Part shown: positions 11,057 through 22,450 of the stretch, piece by piece
How the letters are laid out: every line of letters begins with the position of its first letter
Position numbering within the stretch: the stretch's first letter is position 1
Source of the DNA: Clarkia xantiana subsp. parviflora
Lineage: Eukaryota > Streptophyta > Magnoliopsida > Myrtales > Onagraceae
Assembly (NCBI GenBank): GCA_036873135.1
Contig: JAPTYO010000005.1
Location: 19,364,666-19,428,665, forward strand
Reading direction: 5' to 3'
DNA: 64,000 bases
The notes under the pieces: model-generated
Told to the model about the DNA's origin: nothing
The model's database searches: none
Seen by the model: the letters and a program-made list of their open reading frames with translations, nothing else
Made by a program: the position numbers and the translations under genes

Positions 11057-11354
11057 TAGTTCGTCGTGTCTTTTAGTTCAGCTCTTCTGACCTCGTTGTC
11101 GGAGGTTTTTGTTTTCATACCTTCCGATACCACCGTCGGAGGCTTCTGTTTTTATATCTTCCGATACCACCATCGGAGGCTTTTGCCTTGCGTGTGATTG
11201 TTGTATAACAGAGTCTCTTACTCATGATTGCCTTGGGCCCACTAGACCCCATGGGCAGTTTCCAAATCCGATGAGACTCATCGGTTACTGTAGCATTAAA
11301 TGCCTAGGGAAAAGGAAACGACGTTTAAACCGGCGTGACTGTTGTTTTATGAAA

Positions 11355-11712
11355 AAGCAGCTGTGACGTCACGCACGTCCCTTCCGTACCTATAATCTCG
11401 GCGATTAAGATCGTGTCGTTTCCTCTTCAACGGTGCAGATCAAGCCCGTCCAGCTGTCTCTTCCGTACCGTCTCCATAATTTCAACGATTGTGATCAAAT
11501 CGTTTCGTCTTCAGCGGTCAAGATTAAGTCCCTCCGTTTGTCCTTTTGCTTATAAAAGCCAAAACCCTGGCATTATTCACTTCTTCTGCACTCTCTCGAT
11601 TTCAGCCATTCTTGCATTCGAAGCTTCTTCTCCAAGCTCTTCCTGCTGTTCCAGTGATCCAAGGCCTTCACCTTTCCGATCTTCCTTCATTTTACCTCTC
11701 CGATCATCGATC
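11355..11712 (+). promoter_or_regulatory. Promoter of the E1 antisense gene
   Basis: TATA box TATAAAAG at 11551-11558 followed by AAACCCTGGCA.TATTCACT, conserved at the same distance from the start codon in E2 and E3 and recognisable in E4. Upstream lie TGACGTCA (about 11362-11369, a bZIP/TGA-type site) and ACGG motifs (tcaacggtg, tcagcggtc) in blocks that are tandemly repeated in E1. Function is inferred from conservation and position. Confidence 0.65.
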
Positions 11713-14418
11713 ATGTCTGGTAAGGACTTTCTTCTATGTTTTCGTGATTTACTTGCTGTTTGTTCTCCTTTTCTCAAATCCTCTTGTTTGCAACCGTTTT
11801 AGACGAAGCTAGTTCTGAGGCTAGGGCTCCTTTCACTTTCGAATTTGCTGTCAATGAGATTTCTGAGGCTTCATATGAGGTTGCCCTTAGAGAGGGGTGT
11901 ATTACCTCAGATTGGGAACCTCGCTTCCCGTATGAGTCTCAACCTGCTGTCAGAAGGAAGCACATCATTACGCCTCCTCGGGCAGGGGAAGTGTTCGTCT
12001 CCGCCGGACAAATAAGCGCGGGGATTCGGTTCCCCTTCTGCGGAAATATGGTGGAGATGTGCAACTTCTACAAAACGCATCCTTGTACCTTCTCTCCACA
12101 CGCCATCCGCGTGTGGAATGCCTTCCAACTCCTATACCACCGCCAGCAGTGGACGTACAGTCTACTGCTATTCCGCACTTTCTACGGCATGAAGTGCAAC
12201 AAAGCTGGTGTCTGCTCCTTTTCCCCCTGACTCCCCAAGTGGACAAAGGAGCAACTTTCACGTTTCGGCTGGGATAGCGAAACTTGGAAGTTCCACAAAG
12301 ATCGGGTGCTGATTCGCGACTCGGGGTCCGACAACAGCGGATGGAAGAAGTACTACTTCTTCGTTCAACATAGCTCTGTCCCGTGGCCTCAGCGGGAGGT
12401 CGTGGCGGACCCTGCCCCCAAGCTTCTAGACTACACTGAAGATGACCTCAACACTCTCCAAATGGTTCAGCTCTACCGTTGGGGAGACAACTTCATACCC
12501 ATCGACGCCAACAAGCTCCAGGAGAAGGACCTGATTACTATCGGAGTCCGACTCCTTGACTCCGTTTCCAAAGATTTGGTCATCTGGGTAATATTTCTAA
12601 CTATCTTATCTTTTACCTTTGCAGCCAAGAAGGCTTCTCTGCTGACTCATCTCATTATGAAGCAGGGCGAGACTGATGCCGTCCAGAGTGGCTCCAAGCG
12701 GAAGTGAAAGCTGGTGAAGAAAGGTGCTTCCTCTTCCACTCCTCTATCTGCTGCTCCTCCAACCGAAGAGCAGGTCGGGGCCAAGAAGGCCAGGAGGGAG
12801 GAGATAGATCGGGCCTTCGGGGCCACCACCGTCGAGGAAGGTAAGCGCGTTCGTCGTGCAATTAAACGATATAAGAAATTAGTTCCCAAGGAGTTTATCC
12901 CCGCCGATCGGAAGTCGCGGGTTCGGGAAATTAAATGTATCCTTCAAGGCGGGATATTACAACTTCCATGGGAAAGACCAGCATGTCGAACGTCAAATTC
13001 TCTGGTGTCCTGGCGGAATTATTCCTGATCATGTTCGTCCTGCCACCGCAGGTCCCTCGGAGACTCCCGCTCCGACAGAGGCTGTCACTCCAGCGGAGAC
13101 TACGGCTCCGCAAGATCTGATGCTGGAGGACGTCCCGGTGGAAGCTCAGTTCCGTCAGGTGACTGATTTGGAGGCCTCTCCTTCTGTCGAGGAGCCTGAC
13201 GAGGGGGGGCTGCTTCCCCGCGGAAGGTCGGGGTCAAGGAGCATGAGGCCCGCCGTGAGGGACGTGTCCCAGAGTCCTCCTCCTGTTCTCCGCACTCCTA
13301 CTCCTGAGCCTCCTCCGACCGAGGTAGCTCCTCCCACCGATGATGTCGAGGCTATCCCTCGTCTTCCGATGGATGATGTTTACAAGATCTACACCTCCGA
13401 CCAGGCGGCGATTCCCTGGCGTCCGATCGAATCCCTTCACGGGTTTTCGATCCGACGGGATAATCTTCAGCCCGACTTGGCCCTGCATCTGCTGGCAGGG
13501 TCAATTCCTCCCGCTTTGAGACTGCCGCTTTGCTTGACGCGGGAGGACATCGAAGAGGAGTTCCGCGCTATGGCCGTCCGTCGGATGGAGGTAATACTTT
13601 ACCTTTGTTTGTTTTCTTCTTTATCTCTGCTTTTGATCATCGAATTCTTATCTTTTTCCCCTTCGCTTTAGGAAACTGCGGACCAGCAGCGTTGTTTCGC
13701 CATCGCCTTGGCTCTAAAGAGTGCTTTGGAGGAGGCTGAAGCCAAGTCGAACCCTGATGCCTTAGCCAAGCTTCAGGTGGAGCTCGACGAGGCAGTGGCG
13801 GCCAAGAACAAGATGGCCAAGGAGAAAGCTCTCCTAGATGATATGACCTCGAGCCTGCTCAAGAAGGTCCACGATCATGAGGCTGTCATGCGTCGGGAGC
13901 GGAAGATGGTCCAGGTGGAGCAGCAGCGGAATGATGCGGAGAAGAAGCAGCTCATTCGCGAGAAGGACGTCTTCGCGGATCTTCTTGCGGAGGCCAAGGC
14001 AAAGTTTGAGGCGGAGAGGGTTGAGTTCTCTGCCAAGCTGGCTGAGGCAAAGGCTCAAGGCCTCGAGGAGGGCCGCCTGCAGGGCCGCGAGGAGGGCCGC
14101 CTACAGGGCCGCGGGGAGTATCGGAATTCTGAAGAATTCAAGGTGGCTGCTGTAGAGTTCTGTAAGTCCGAGGTGGAGGATGTTTTGTACAACGCTGTCG
14201 AGGAACTCTACACAGCCTACGCGGATTCCATTGACTTCACGAAGTCCGAGACTCTTGCCCCCGTTGCGGAGAAGTACTTCAACCTCCCCGCGGAGAGTGA
14301 AGAGGCCGCTACCGTGGACCCGACTCCGCCAGCTGCGGAGCCTTCTGCCCAGACCCCTCCAAACCTTGCTCCCTCCGATGCTGCTGAGGATCCATCTTCC
14401 AACAAGGACCAAGTTTAA
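11713..14418 (+). pseudogene. E1 antisense spliced gene (extra ORF)
   Basis: Opposite strand to gag-pol. Exons 11713-11719 (codes MSG/D), 11803-12587, about 12630-13590 and 13672-14418 (stop TAA). The N-terminal domain (SYEVALREGCITSDWEPRF, GIRFPFCG, SPHAIRVWNAFQ, LFRTFYGMKCN) resembles plant 'putative gypsy-type transposon' (Transposase_28-like) proteins. The middle is proline-rich. The C-terminal exon is a long coiled coil with repeats of EEGRLQGR and ends NKDQV. Broken here by TGA at 12228 and 12705 and by a deletion in exon 3 near 12945 that shifts the frame. Function unknown; no catalytic motif recognised. Confidence 0.75.
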
Positions 14419-14619
14419 TGTTACATATTTTTAGTCCTTGTAGTCTTTCTCCTTGTCTTCTTTATCCTTTGTACCGGAACCTCTTTGGCCTTCGGGCCTT
14501 TATATAAACAGTTTCTTTTCATCTGTTTTGGCACCGATACTCGTTTGCACTTATCTAAAGCGGCTTTAAATTCGTTACTCAGAACGTTCCGATGCACCAT
14601 TTGAGATGACTTCATACGT

Positions 14620-15180
14620 CCTTCCGACGCTTAATTCGGGACTTTACCATTTAAGGTTTCTCATCCAATCGGGACTTCACCACTTAAGGTTTCTCGTCCA
14701 ATCGGGGACTTCACCACTTAAGGTTTCTCGTCCAATCGGGGACTTCACCACTTAAGGCTTCTTGTCCAAAATCGGGACTTCACCACTTAAGGCTTCTTGT
14801 CCCTGCCTTTCAAGGCCATTTTCACACCCCTTAGGGCTTTTATTGCGTCTTTACCGGACGGCTTAATCGTACCCTTTAAGGCTTTTTGCCGCATCATATA
14901 GACGACTTACGCGGACCTGTTAAGGCTTTTTCGTACCCGTTAAGGCTTTTGGCCGCATCATATAGACGACTTACGCGGACCCATCAGGGCCTTTTCATAC
15001 CTAGGCTTTTGGTTGCATCATATAGACGACTTACATGTACCCCGTAGGGCTTTTGTCCATACCCGTTAAGGCTTTTGGCCGCATCATATAGATGACTTAC
15101 GCATACCTCGGAAGGCTTTTATCGTACCTCGGAAGGCTTTTGTCGCGTCCTTCAGGACGTCTTACTAACAGTTAGAATAA
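14620..15180. repeat. E1 short tandem repeats between the two convergent genes
   Basis: Two unit types: about 33 bp (gggacttcaccacttaaggt..), 4-5 copies at 14630-14800, and a longer unit built on gcatcatatagacgacttac plus a ccgttaaggctttt phrase at 14880-15160. They lie exactly between the 3' ends of the antisense gene and pol. Similar arrays occur at the same place in E2, E3 and E4. Confidence 0.8.
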
Positions 15181-15283
15181 ATCTAAAAACAATTTGATCG
15201 GAAGCAACTTCTTTTATTAATAACTCAAAGCTTTGCTTACATCGGATTGATAGACAACTTGCGCCATTCGCGGCGACTTAATA

Positions 15284-17464
15284 TCAAACATGATACTTCT
15301 TCAAGTGTTCGCCACTGAAGGAATGCTTCAACGTCTTGCCATCAAGGTCCTCTAGCTTGTATGCATTGGGTGCTGGCATCCCTACGATCTTGTAAGGTCC
15401 TTCCCATTTTGGCGATAGCTTGTTGATCCGATCTTGATGAACGAACTCGTTCCTCCGCCAAACAAGTTCTCCCACGAAGAATTGTCGGGACTTGACGCGC
15501 CGATTATAATATCGGGCTGTTGCCAGACGCATCCGGGCCTGGACTTCATCAGCTTTCCACCTCTTTTCCTCGAGCAAGTCTAAGTTTAGACGTCTCATTT
15601 CCTCGTTTGTTAGAGGCTCGTAATATTTTGCGCGATGGGACGCCACCACTATCTCCACGGGAGCGACTGCCTCCGTGCCGTAGACCAGGCCAAACGGAGT
15701 TTCCCCCGTCGATTGCTTGGGCGTTGTTCTCACAGCCCACAGCACGTTTTCAAGCTCATCCAGCCAATGGCCCCGCAAGGCGTAGACTCTCTTCTTCAAG
15801 CCATCCATCACGATCTTGTTGGCTGATTCTACCTGGCCATTGGTTTGAGCGTGGCGGACTGAAGCGGTCCGATGCTCAATGTTTAATTCCTCCAGGTACT
15901 CCTTCAACTGAGCCCCATTGAATGGAGGGCCGTTGTCGCTGATCAACACTCGAGGAACCCCATACCGAGATATGATCTGAGTTTGAAGGAACTTGAGGAT
16001 CTGCTGCCCCGACGTCTTGGCCAACGCCTTAGCCTCTATCCACTTTGAGAAGTAATCGATGGCCACGAGCAAATACTTGCACTGACCTTTCGCTTGGGGA
16101 AGAGGTCCCACCAAGTCAATCCCCCATTGCGCGAAGGGCCATGCACTCCTGATGGGCATTAAGTCCGCGGCGGGAGCCACAATATTCGGAGCGTACCTCT
16201 GGCATGCATCACAGGATCGGACCATCGCGGTCGCTTCCTTGTTCATCGAAGGCCAATAGTAGCCCAAGTTCAATGCCTTCCTCACTAAAGATCGGGCCCC
16301 TTCATGACAGGCCGCGACTCCCTCGTGTAGCTCCCTCAGGATCCGATTCGTGTCAGGTTCCGCTACGCATTTTAAGAAAGGCTTTACGTACCCTTTTTTG
16401 TATAACTGGTTGTCCACCATCGCGTAGTTGTCCGCAATCCGACGCAACCTGACAGCTGCCACCTTGTCATCGGGGAGTGTCCCCGTAGTCAGGTATGTGA
16501 CCATCGGGGTCATCCAAGTGGGCTTCTCCTCTTCCTCCGATCCTGTCTCGATAGCGCAGATTTCCACCGGATCAATGTTTGAGATAATCACCTTTTCTAG
16601 GAAATGTACCTTCCGATTCTCCTCGGGGGCCACTCCCAGAGCAAACTTGCTCAAGGCATCTGCTTCCACGTTCTCTTCCCTCGGGATCGCCTCGATGTCG
16701 AAGCTTTTGAAGCTTCCCTTCAAAGTCTGCACCTCGTGCAAATACTTTTTCATTATCGGGCTCCTGGCTTCGTAGTTCCCCTGGACCTGATTCACGATCA
16801 AGTTGGCATCGCACTTCACTTTTAAATGATCGACCCCCGTACCCTTGGCAATCTTAAGGCCTGTGATGAGAGCCTCATACTCCGCTTCGTTGTTGGTGGC
16901 TTTGAACGTCAACGCCAAGGCATATCGTAGGGGCTCGCCTCCACCGGGCGGTATCAATACGAATCCTGCCCCCGAGCCTTCTACACTCGATGAACCATCA
17001 GTGTACATCTCCCAAGTATTCTCCTCATTTGGCTGTTCTGGCTGTTGTTCTGCTGTCGGGACTTCCTCCATGGCTGCCCCCTCTGCGGGACCCGTTACTT
17101 CCAGATCGGGTGTCGTAGACTCAGCTATAAAATATGCCAATGCCTGGCCCTTAATAGCGGTTCTCGGAGCGAAATGAATACGGAACTCCGTCAGCTCGAT
17201 GGCCCATTTCACCAATCTCCCCGACGCCTCCGGTCGGTTCAAAAAGTGCTTCAAGGGCTGATTAGTCAATACCGTGACTTCATGGGCATGGAAGTAAGGT
17301 CGTAGCTTTCGAGCGGCAATAATCAATGCAAAGAGATACTTCTCAATAGCGGGATAATTTATTTCAGACTTGGCAAACGCCTTGCTTAGATAATAGATAG
17401 GCACTTGGTTGCCCTTGACAATTTTAATCAAAACAGAACTAACAGCCACAGCAGAAACAGCCAA
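15284..17464 (-). pseudogene. E1 RNase H - second RNase H - integrase
   Basis: Open frame of 726 codons retaining only the 3' half of pol. In order: a Ty3-type RNase H lacking its first catalytic Asp; a second, archaeal-like RNase H starting at YTDGSSS with NNEAEYEAL; the integrase HHCC finger (HEGVAACH, CDACQ); the integrase core (GIDLVGP, SDNGPP, VESANK, the DD35E pattern); and a C-terminal GPYKIVG segment ending HLKKYHV. The dual RNase H arrangement is a hallmark of the plant Tat lineage. The frame is out of phase with the upstream gag because of the deletion joining them near 17465. Confidence 0.9.
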
Positions 17465-17465
17465 A

Positions 17466-18881
17466 GCGGGAGGAATTGACCCTGTCGGTCCATCATAGCT
17501 AACACAGAAGTCATCGAGCTATTGATGGGAACAGCCCGACCTTCTCGATTGTCCTTCCTCGGGGGACGCTTGTCCTCTCTCTTCTCGGGGCGACCACGGT
17601 TTCTACTTCCCTCCGATTTGTCGCTCCCTTTACGCTCATCCAACAGCTTGGACGACGCCTTTCCTCTTCCCGACTTCGGGGGGTCGAGCTCTCCAGCAGC
17701 GATCTTCGACTCTTGGACGTCGATTTGCTGTTTCACCCTCGCTTGCAGGGCCTCCATACTCCACACAGCCTTCGCGGCTACACTGTGCATCAGGTCGGAG
17801 TCGTACGGAGCGCTCAAGTTCCGAAGGAAAGTGCGGATGGTCTCTCCCTCCGATATCTCTTCATCAATCTCCGCAGCACTAGCAATGAACCGTTGGTAGT
17901 AGTATGCCAACGATTCATCGGGCCTCTGTACCACCTGAGTCAGGAGGGACCTTACACTCTTTAGAAGACGCCTTCGACCTTGGTACTGCTTGATGAAGCG
18001 ATCGTGCATATCAGCCCAGCACGTGATGCTTCCTGGCAGGAGGCTGAAGAACCAAGTCATGGCCCTTTCTCCCAGGGTTATCGGGAACAATGAGCATATG
18101 AGGTCATTGTTTGAAGTCCTACCCATACAGGCCTGGACATGCCTCTGAACGTGGCGAACTGGGTCCCCCTCACCATCGTACTCCTTGATGGTCGGGATAC
18201 CTAGCCCGGGCGGGGCTATGGTATCTATCAGCCGCGGGACGAAAGGATGGCTGGACCGATCCCTTAGCTCCGATGTCATCTGCTTCTGATCACCCATGCA
18301 GATACTAACGATTTTCACCACCTGATCGGGGGTGATGGGGCCATTCAGGGGAATAGTCCTGTTTTGCACTGGTCCTGGGCCGTCGACCACGAACTTCTCC
18401 GAGTGCATTGGTTCTTTACCCTTGCCCCTGGGCGGAACCTCCTGAACCTCTTGTTCTTCTGGGACCACCCTCGGAGGGGGTGGCGGTAATTCTTCTCGCG
18501 GAGGCAACTCCTCCGCCCTCCTGGCGGCCTTTCTCTTGTCCAGCAAGGCCTCCATGGCAGCCAAGAACATGGGCATAGCATCCGCTACTGCCTTGGCCAA
18601 CTCCGAGTTCGAAGACGACCCTTCTTCCCTTCGCGGGACTCTTTCTCCTCCATGGCCCACCGGGTTCTGGGGAGCCTCATCTTCCTCCCTACGCGGGATA
18701 TCCTGCCTGTTCATCTCTGTGTCTCGGACTGAGACTTCATAACCATCACCCTGCCTCCCTGTCTGGGAAAGAGCGGGGTTCTCACCTTGTTCAGCAACAT
18801 GTTCGGGCAACTGGGAATTCATAGTTCCTGTGGGACGGGAACTGCCAGCCTGAACTTGCTTCTTCTTGCCACCACGGCCAT
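17466..18881 (-). pseudogene. E1 gag, frameshifted and 3'-truncated
   Basis: Homologous to the intact Gag of E3. The start ATG at 18881 is followed within a few bases by a 1-base deletion relative to E2 and E3 (near 18875), so the long frame opens only from 18822. It contains the Gag core (GDPVRHVQRHVQACMGR through ADMHDRFIKQYQGRRR) and then stops short at MTSVLAMMDRQG, where sequence jumps directly into pol. The zinc knuckle and Arg/Ser tract are lost. Confidence 0.85.
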
Positions 18882-18918
18882 TGATCTGGTAGAAACTATC
18901 TTGACTTTTCGTACGCTT

Positions 18919-18934
18919 CCCACAGACGGCGCCA
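18919..18934 (-). other. E1 primer binding site
   Basis: Minus strand TGGCGCCGTCTGTGGG, one base inside the 5' LTR. The same site is at 28273-28288 (E2) and 37235-37250 (E3), and with one substitution (GGTGCC) at 51326-51341 (E4). The priming tRNA was not identified. Confidence 0.75.
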
Positions 18935-18935
18935 A

Positions 18936-19716
18936 TGTTGGATCACGGGCGAAGCTCCGTTACGTCCTTGACGGAAAGCTTGGACTCCTGAGCTCCGCGT
19001 AATCCTGCAAAAGGGGATGACCTGGGTGGTGACCCAGAATCCCTCTCCGATGCTTAAATGAGTATACAATCAATGGGGTGGCAGCAGTATTCTAAGTGCG
19101 TATTAGAGAGTATATGTTTTCTGGGGTAACTTCCTCCTTTATATAGAAGGAGAAGTCGCCCAGCTACCTGTTGGCCGTGCTTGGCCGTTGTACCCATGAT
19201 TCCGTGTATCTCGCCACGATTCTGTATATCTCGCCACGATTCCGTATATCTTGGTTGGGATTCCATATATCTCGCCCCACGCTCCGCGTATCTTACCCGT
19301 ACTCCGCGTATCTCGGGCACGCCCTGCGTATCTCGGGGGATTTATCTTTATCTCTAACCGTCTCCCACTACTCTATCTAGTAGGCGGGTTTCTCGGTCTT
19401 TATCCTCTGGTCACAAGTCCCGATTCCTGTCGGAGACTCCAGAGTTGTCTCATTCTAGATCACCACCCAGGACCTTCAGTCTCTACGGGACAGGTCCAGC
19501 CTCTGCGGGGCTTTATTATCGGGGCCTTTACTAAGGCCCATCGAGGCCTACTCGGAGGCTTCTCATCGGGAGCGTTCAGCTCATACATCGGGACCACTAA
19601 AGTCGGGACCCTTTTGCTGGGCCTCTGGGCCTTCCAGGCTTTTCACGAGGCCCAATGGACCTACTCGCCGTCCATTGGCTTGTTAACGGGGCTAACGATT
19701 ACATCGGGACCCATCA
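18936..19716 (-). repeat. E1 5' LTR (781 bp)
   Basis: TG...CA, matching the 3' LTR at 10228-11030 with few substitutions plus the missing 22-bp duplication. Same minus-strand TATA box and the same U3 tandem units. Confidence 0.93.
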
Positions 19717-19721
19717 CCTCC

Positions 19722-19842
19722 AAAGCCATTAAAAAATGTTAATATGTACTTAAAAGATTAAAATTGTATTCCAAATTGTTTGGTTTTAAACGAGTGATGC
19801 ATTAAGGGTATTGCAACCTCCCTAATGTCTACATTCACAAAT
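19722..19842. other. Host spacer between E1 and E2
   Basis: AT-rich sequence of about 120 bp with no feature, bounded by the flanks of E1 and the TSD of E2. It is the only host DNA between the two elements. Confidence 0.7.
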
Positions 19843-19847
19843 GCGTC

Positions 19848-20553
19848 TGTTGGATCACGGGCGAAGCTCCGTTACGTTCTTGACGGAAAGACTTGAACTC
19901 CTGGGCTCCGCGTAATCCTGCAAAAGGGGATGACCTGGGTGGTGACCCAGAAACCCTCTCCGATGCTTAAATGAGTATATGATCAATGGGGTGGCAACAG
20001 TAATCTAAGTTCGTATTCGAGAATGTGTTTTCTGAGGTAACTTCCTCCTTTATATAGGAGGGGAAGTTACTCAGTTGCCTGTGACCGTATATCTCGTTCG
20101 GGATTCCGTATATCTCGCCCCACGCTCCGCGTATCTTGCCCATACTCTGCGTATCTCGGGCACGCCCTGCGTATCTTGGGGGAGGTTATCTATATCTCAG
20201 CCGTCTCCCACTACTCTTATCTAGTAGGCGGGTTTGTTGGCCTTATCCTCTGATCACAAGTCCCAACTCCTATCGGGGACTCCAGAGTTATCTCATTCTA
20301 GGTCACCACCCAGGACCCTTTGTCTCACGAGACAGGTCCAGCCTCCGCGGGGCTTTATTATCGGGGCCTTTACAAAGGCATATCGGGGCCTACTCAGAGG
20401 CTTCTTGTCGGGAGCATTCAGCTCATATATCGGGACCGCTGAAGTCGGGACCCTTCATACTGGGCCTCTGAGCCTTCCACGCTTTTCACGAGGCCCACTG
20501 GACCTACTCGCCGTCCATTGGCTGTTAACGGGGCTAACGATCGGAACCCATCA
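19848..20553 (-). repeat. E2 3' LTR (706 bp)
   Basis: TG...CA, followed by the polypurine tract at 20554. Compared with its partner it lacks about 28 bp in the U3 tandem-unit area (near 20087) and 5 bp near the CA end. Confidence 0.93.
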
Positions 20554-20859
20554 TTTGCCCCCAAGACATGGGGGACTTTTAGTTCGTCGTGTCTTCCAGT
20601 TCCAGACCTTCCAACCACGCCGTCGGAAGCTTCTATGTCCATACCTCCCGATATTGCCATCGGAGGCTTTTGTCTTAAGGTCTCTTGATATCTCAATCGG
20701 AGGCCTTTGCCTTGCGCGTAATTGTCGTATGACAGAGTTTCTCACTCATGATTACCTTGGGCCCACTGGACTCTATGGGCAGTTGCCAAATCCGATGAGA
20801 CTCCTCGGTTACTGCAGCATTAAATGCTAGGGATTATGAAACAACTCTCAAATCGGCGT

Positions 20860-21173
20860 GACTGCTGCTTTCTGAAAAAGCACTCATTACGTCACCACGT
20901 CTCTTCCGTATCGTCCCCCCAATCTCGACGATCACGATTGAATCGTTTCGTCTTCAACGGTCAAGATCGAATCCATCCAGTTGTCCCTTTGCTTATAAAT
21001 GCTAAAACCCTGGCATTATTCACTTCTTCTTCACCGTCTCAATTTCTGGAAGTTCTGCTATTTTCGAACTCGAAGCTTCTTCTCCAAGTTTCTTTTGCTC
21101 TTCAAGTGATCCAAGGCCTTCAGCCCTTCAGCCCTTCCGACCCTTCTTCATCTTCTCCAAGCAATCATCGACA
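20860..21173 (+). promoter_or_regulatory. Promoter of the E2 antisense gene
   Basis: TATAAATG at 20994-21001 followed by the conserved AAACCCTGGCATTATTCAC phrase; upstream tcttcaacggtcaagat and a TACGTCA motif (about 20887-20893). Same layout as in E1 and E3. Confidence 0.6.
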
Positions 21174-21581
21174 ATGTCTGGTAAGGTTTTCTTCTCTATT
21201 GTTCGCCTTCATCTTTGCTTAGTTTGATTGTAATTTTCCGGAAAAACCTAACATCCCTTTCAATGGCTGATTTCAGACAGTGGATCTGGTTTCAAGGGAA
21301 GGAAGTCTTTCAACTTCGACTATGTTCTGAACGAAATTTTCAGCACTGCTTATGATGCAGCTCTCCGGGAAGGATGTATCATTTCCACCAGAGAAGCCGA
21401 TGCTCAAGGCCGGAAATGCATACCACAAGTTCAGAGTGAAGAGGAGCTACTTCTTCATCGGAAACTCTTCGATCCCATGACCCCGATAGCCAATCCTCCA
21501 ACGGCTGACCCTGTGGAGCCTTCTGCCACCAACTTCGTGGACCCAGCTCCCGTTGATGCCGCCAATAAGGACCAAGCCTAA
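21174..21581 (+). pseudogene. E2 antisense gene, large internal deletion
   Basis: Exon 1 21174-21180, intron 21181-21276 (GTAAGG...CAG), exon 2 21277-21581. The first part of the protein (SFNFDYVLNEI, AYDAALREGCI) matches the E4 version. A middle stretch matches the region around SYFFIKNSS of E4 but in another frame. The end (PSAT, NKDQA, stop TAA) is the normal terminus. Thus about 2 kb of exons is gone, yet the spliced frame stays open for 103 codons. That may be chance; a functional small protein cannot be claimed. Confidence 0.7.
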
Positions 21582-21759
21582 CTGCTTATCTTTAGAGTCC
21601 TTGTATTCTCCTCTTTTTGTATCGGAACCTTTAGGCCTTTGAGCCTTTATACAAGAAATTTCTTTCATCTGTTTTGGTCCCGATAATCGTTTGCACTATT
21701 TAAAGTTTACTTAAAACGTTCCGATGCACCATTTAAGATTACTTCATACATCCTTCCGA

Positions 21760-22450
21760 TGCTTTACTCGGGACTTTACCACTTAAGGTTTCTCGTGTAC
21801 TCGGAACTTCACCACTTAAGGTTTCTCGTCCATTCGGGACTTCACCACTTAAGGTTTCTCGTCCATTCGGGACTTCACCACTTAAGGTTTCTTGTCCAAA
21901 TTACTTAATTTAATTTCGTATGTTTTTCGCGACATTTTCCTCGGGATTTTACCATTTAAGGTTTCTCATCCCTGCCTTTCAAGGCCATTTTATACATCAC
22001 TTAAGATGATTTTTCATACCCCTTAAGGCTTTTACTGCGCCAAACCAGACGACTTTAATCGTACCCCTTAAGGGCTTTTATCGCGTCCTTCCAGACGACT
22101 TAATCGTACCCTTTAAGGCTTTTTGCCGCATCATATAGACGACTTACCGTTAGGGCTTTTTCGTACCCTTTAAGGCTTTTTGCCGCATCATATAGACGAC
22201 TTACGCGGACCCGTTAGGGATTTTTCGTACCCTTTAAGGCTTTTTGCCGCATCATATAGACGACTTACGCGGACCCGTTAGGGCTCTTTCGTACCTAGGC
22301 TTTTGGTTGCATCATAAAGACGACTTACTCATACCCCGTAGGGCTTTTGTTCGTACCTCGAAAGGCTTTTTGTCGCGCCATAAAGGGGACTTACTCGTAC
22401 CTCGTAAGGCTTTTATCGTACCTCGAAAGGCTTTTGTCGCATCCTTCAGG
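21760..22450. repeat. E2 short tandem repeats between antisense gene and pol
   Basis: About 33-bp units of the gggacttcaccacttaaggt type (21770-21900), then units of roughly 50-60 bp combining gcatcatatagacgacttac with ccgttagggctttt (22080-22300), then related gtacctcg-aaggctttt units. Longer than in E1. Confidence 0.8.

Larger units (their letters stand above)
10228..19716 (-). mobile_element. E1: Tat-type LTR retrotransposon with antisense gene, pol-deleted
   Basis: Order on the minus strand: 5' LTR (18936-19716), primer site, gag, RNase H and integrase, tandem repeats, antisense gene, purine tract, 3' LTR (10228-11030). Flanks are cctca (10223-10227) and cctcc (19717-19721), a 4/5 match to a 5-bp target-site duplication. 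The zinc knuckle, protease and RT regions are deleted, so the copy cannot move by itself. The 3' LTR is 22 bp longer than the 5' LTR because of an internal direct duplication. Confidence 0.93.

Noticed and set aside
11577..14412. Minus-strand ORFs opposite the E1 antisense gene
   Set aside because: Shadows of the plus-strand exons; no conserved motif and not kept in E3 or E4.
14620..15180. CRISPR-like array
   Set aside because: Repeats are degenerate and directly abutting, without unique spacers, in a plant retrotransposon.
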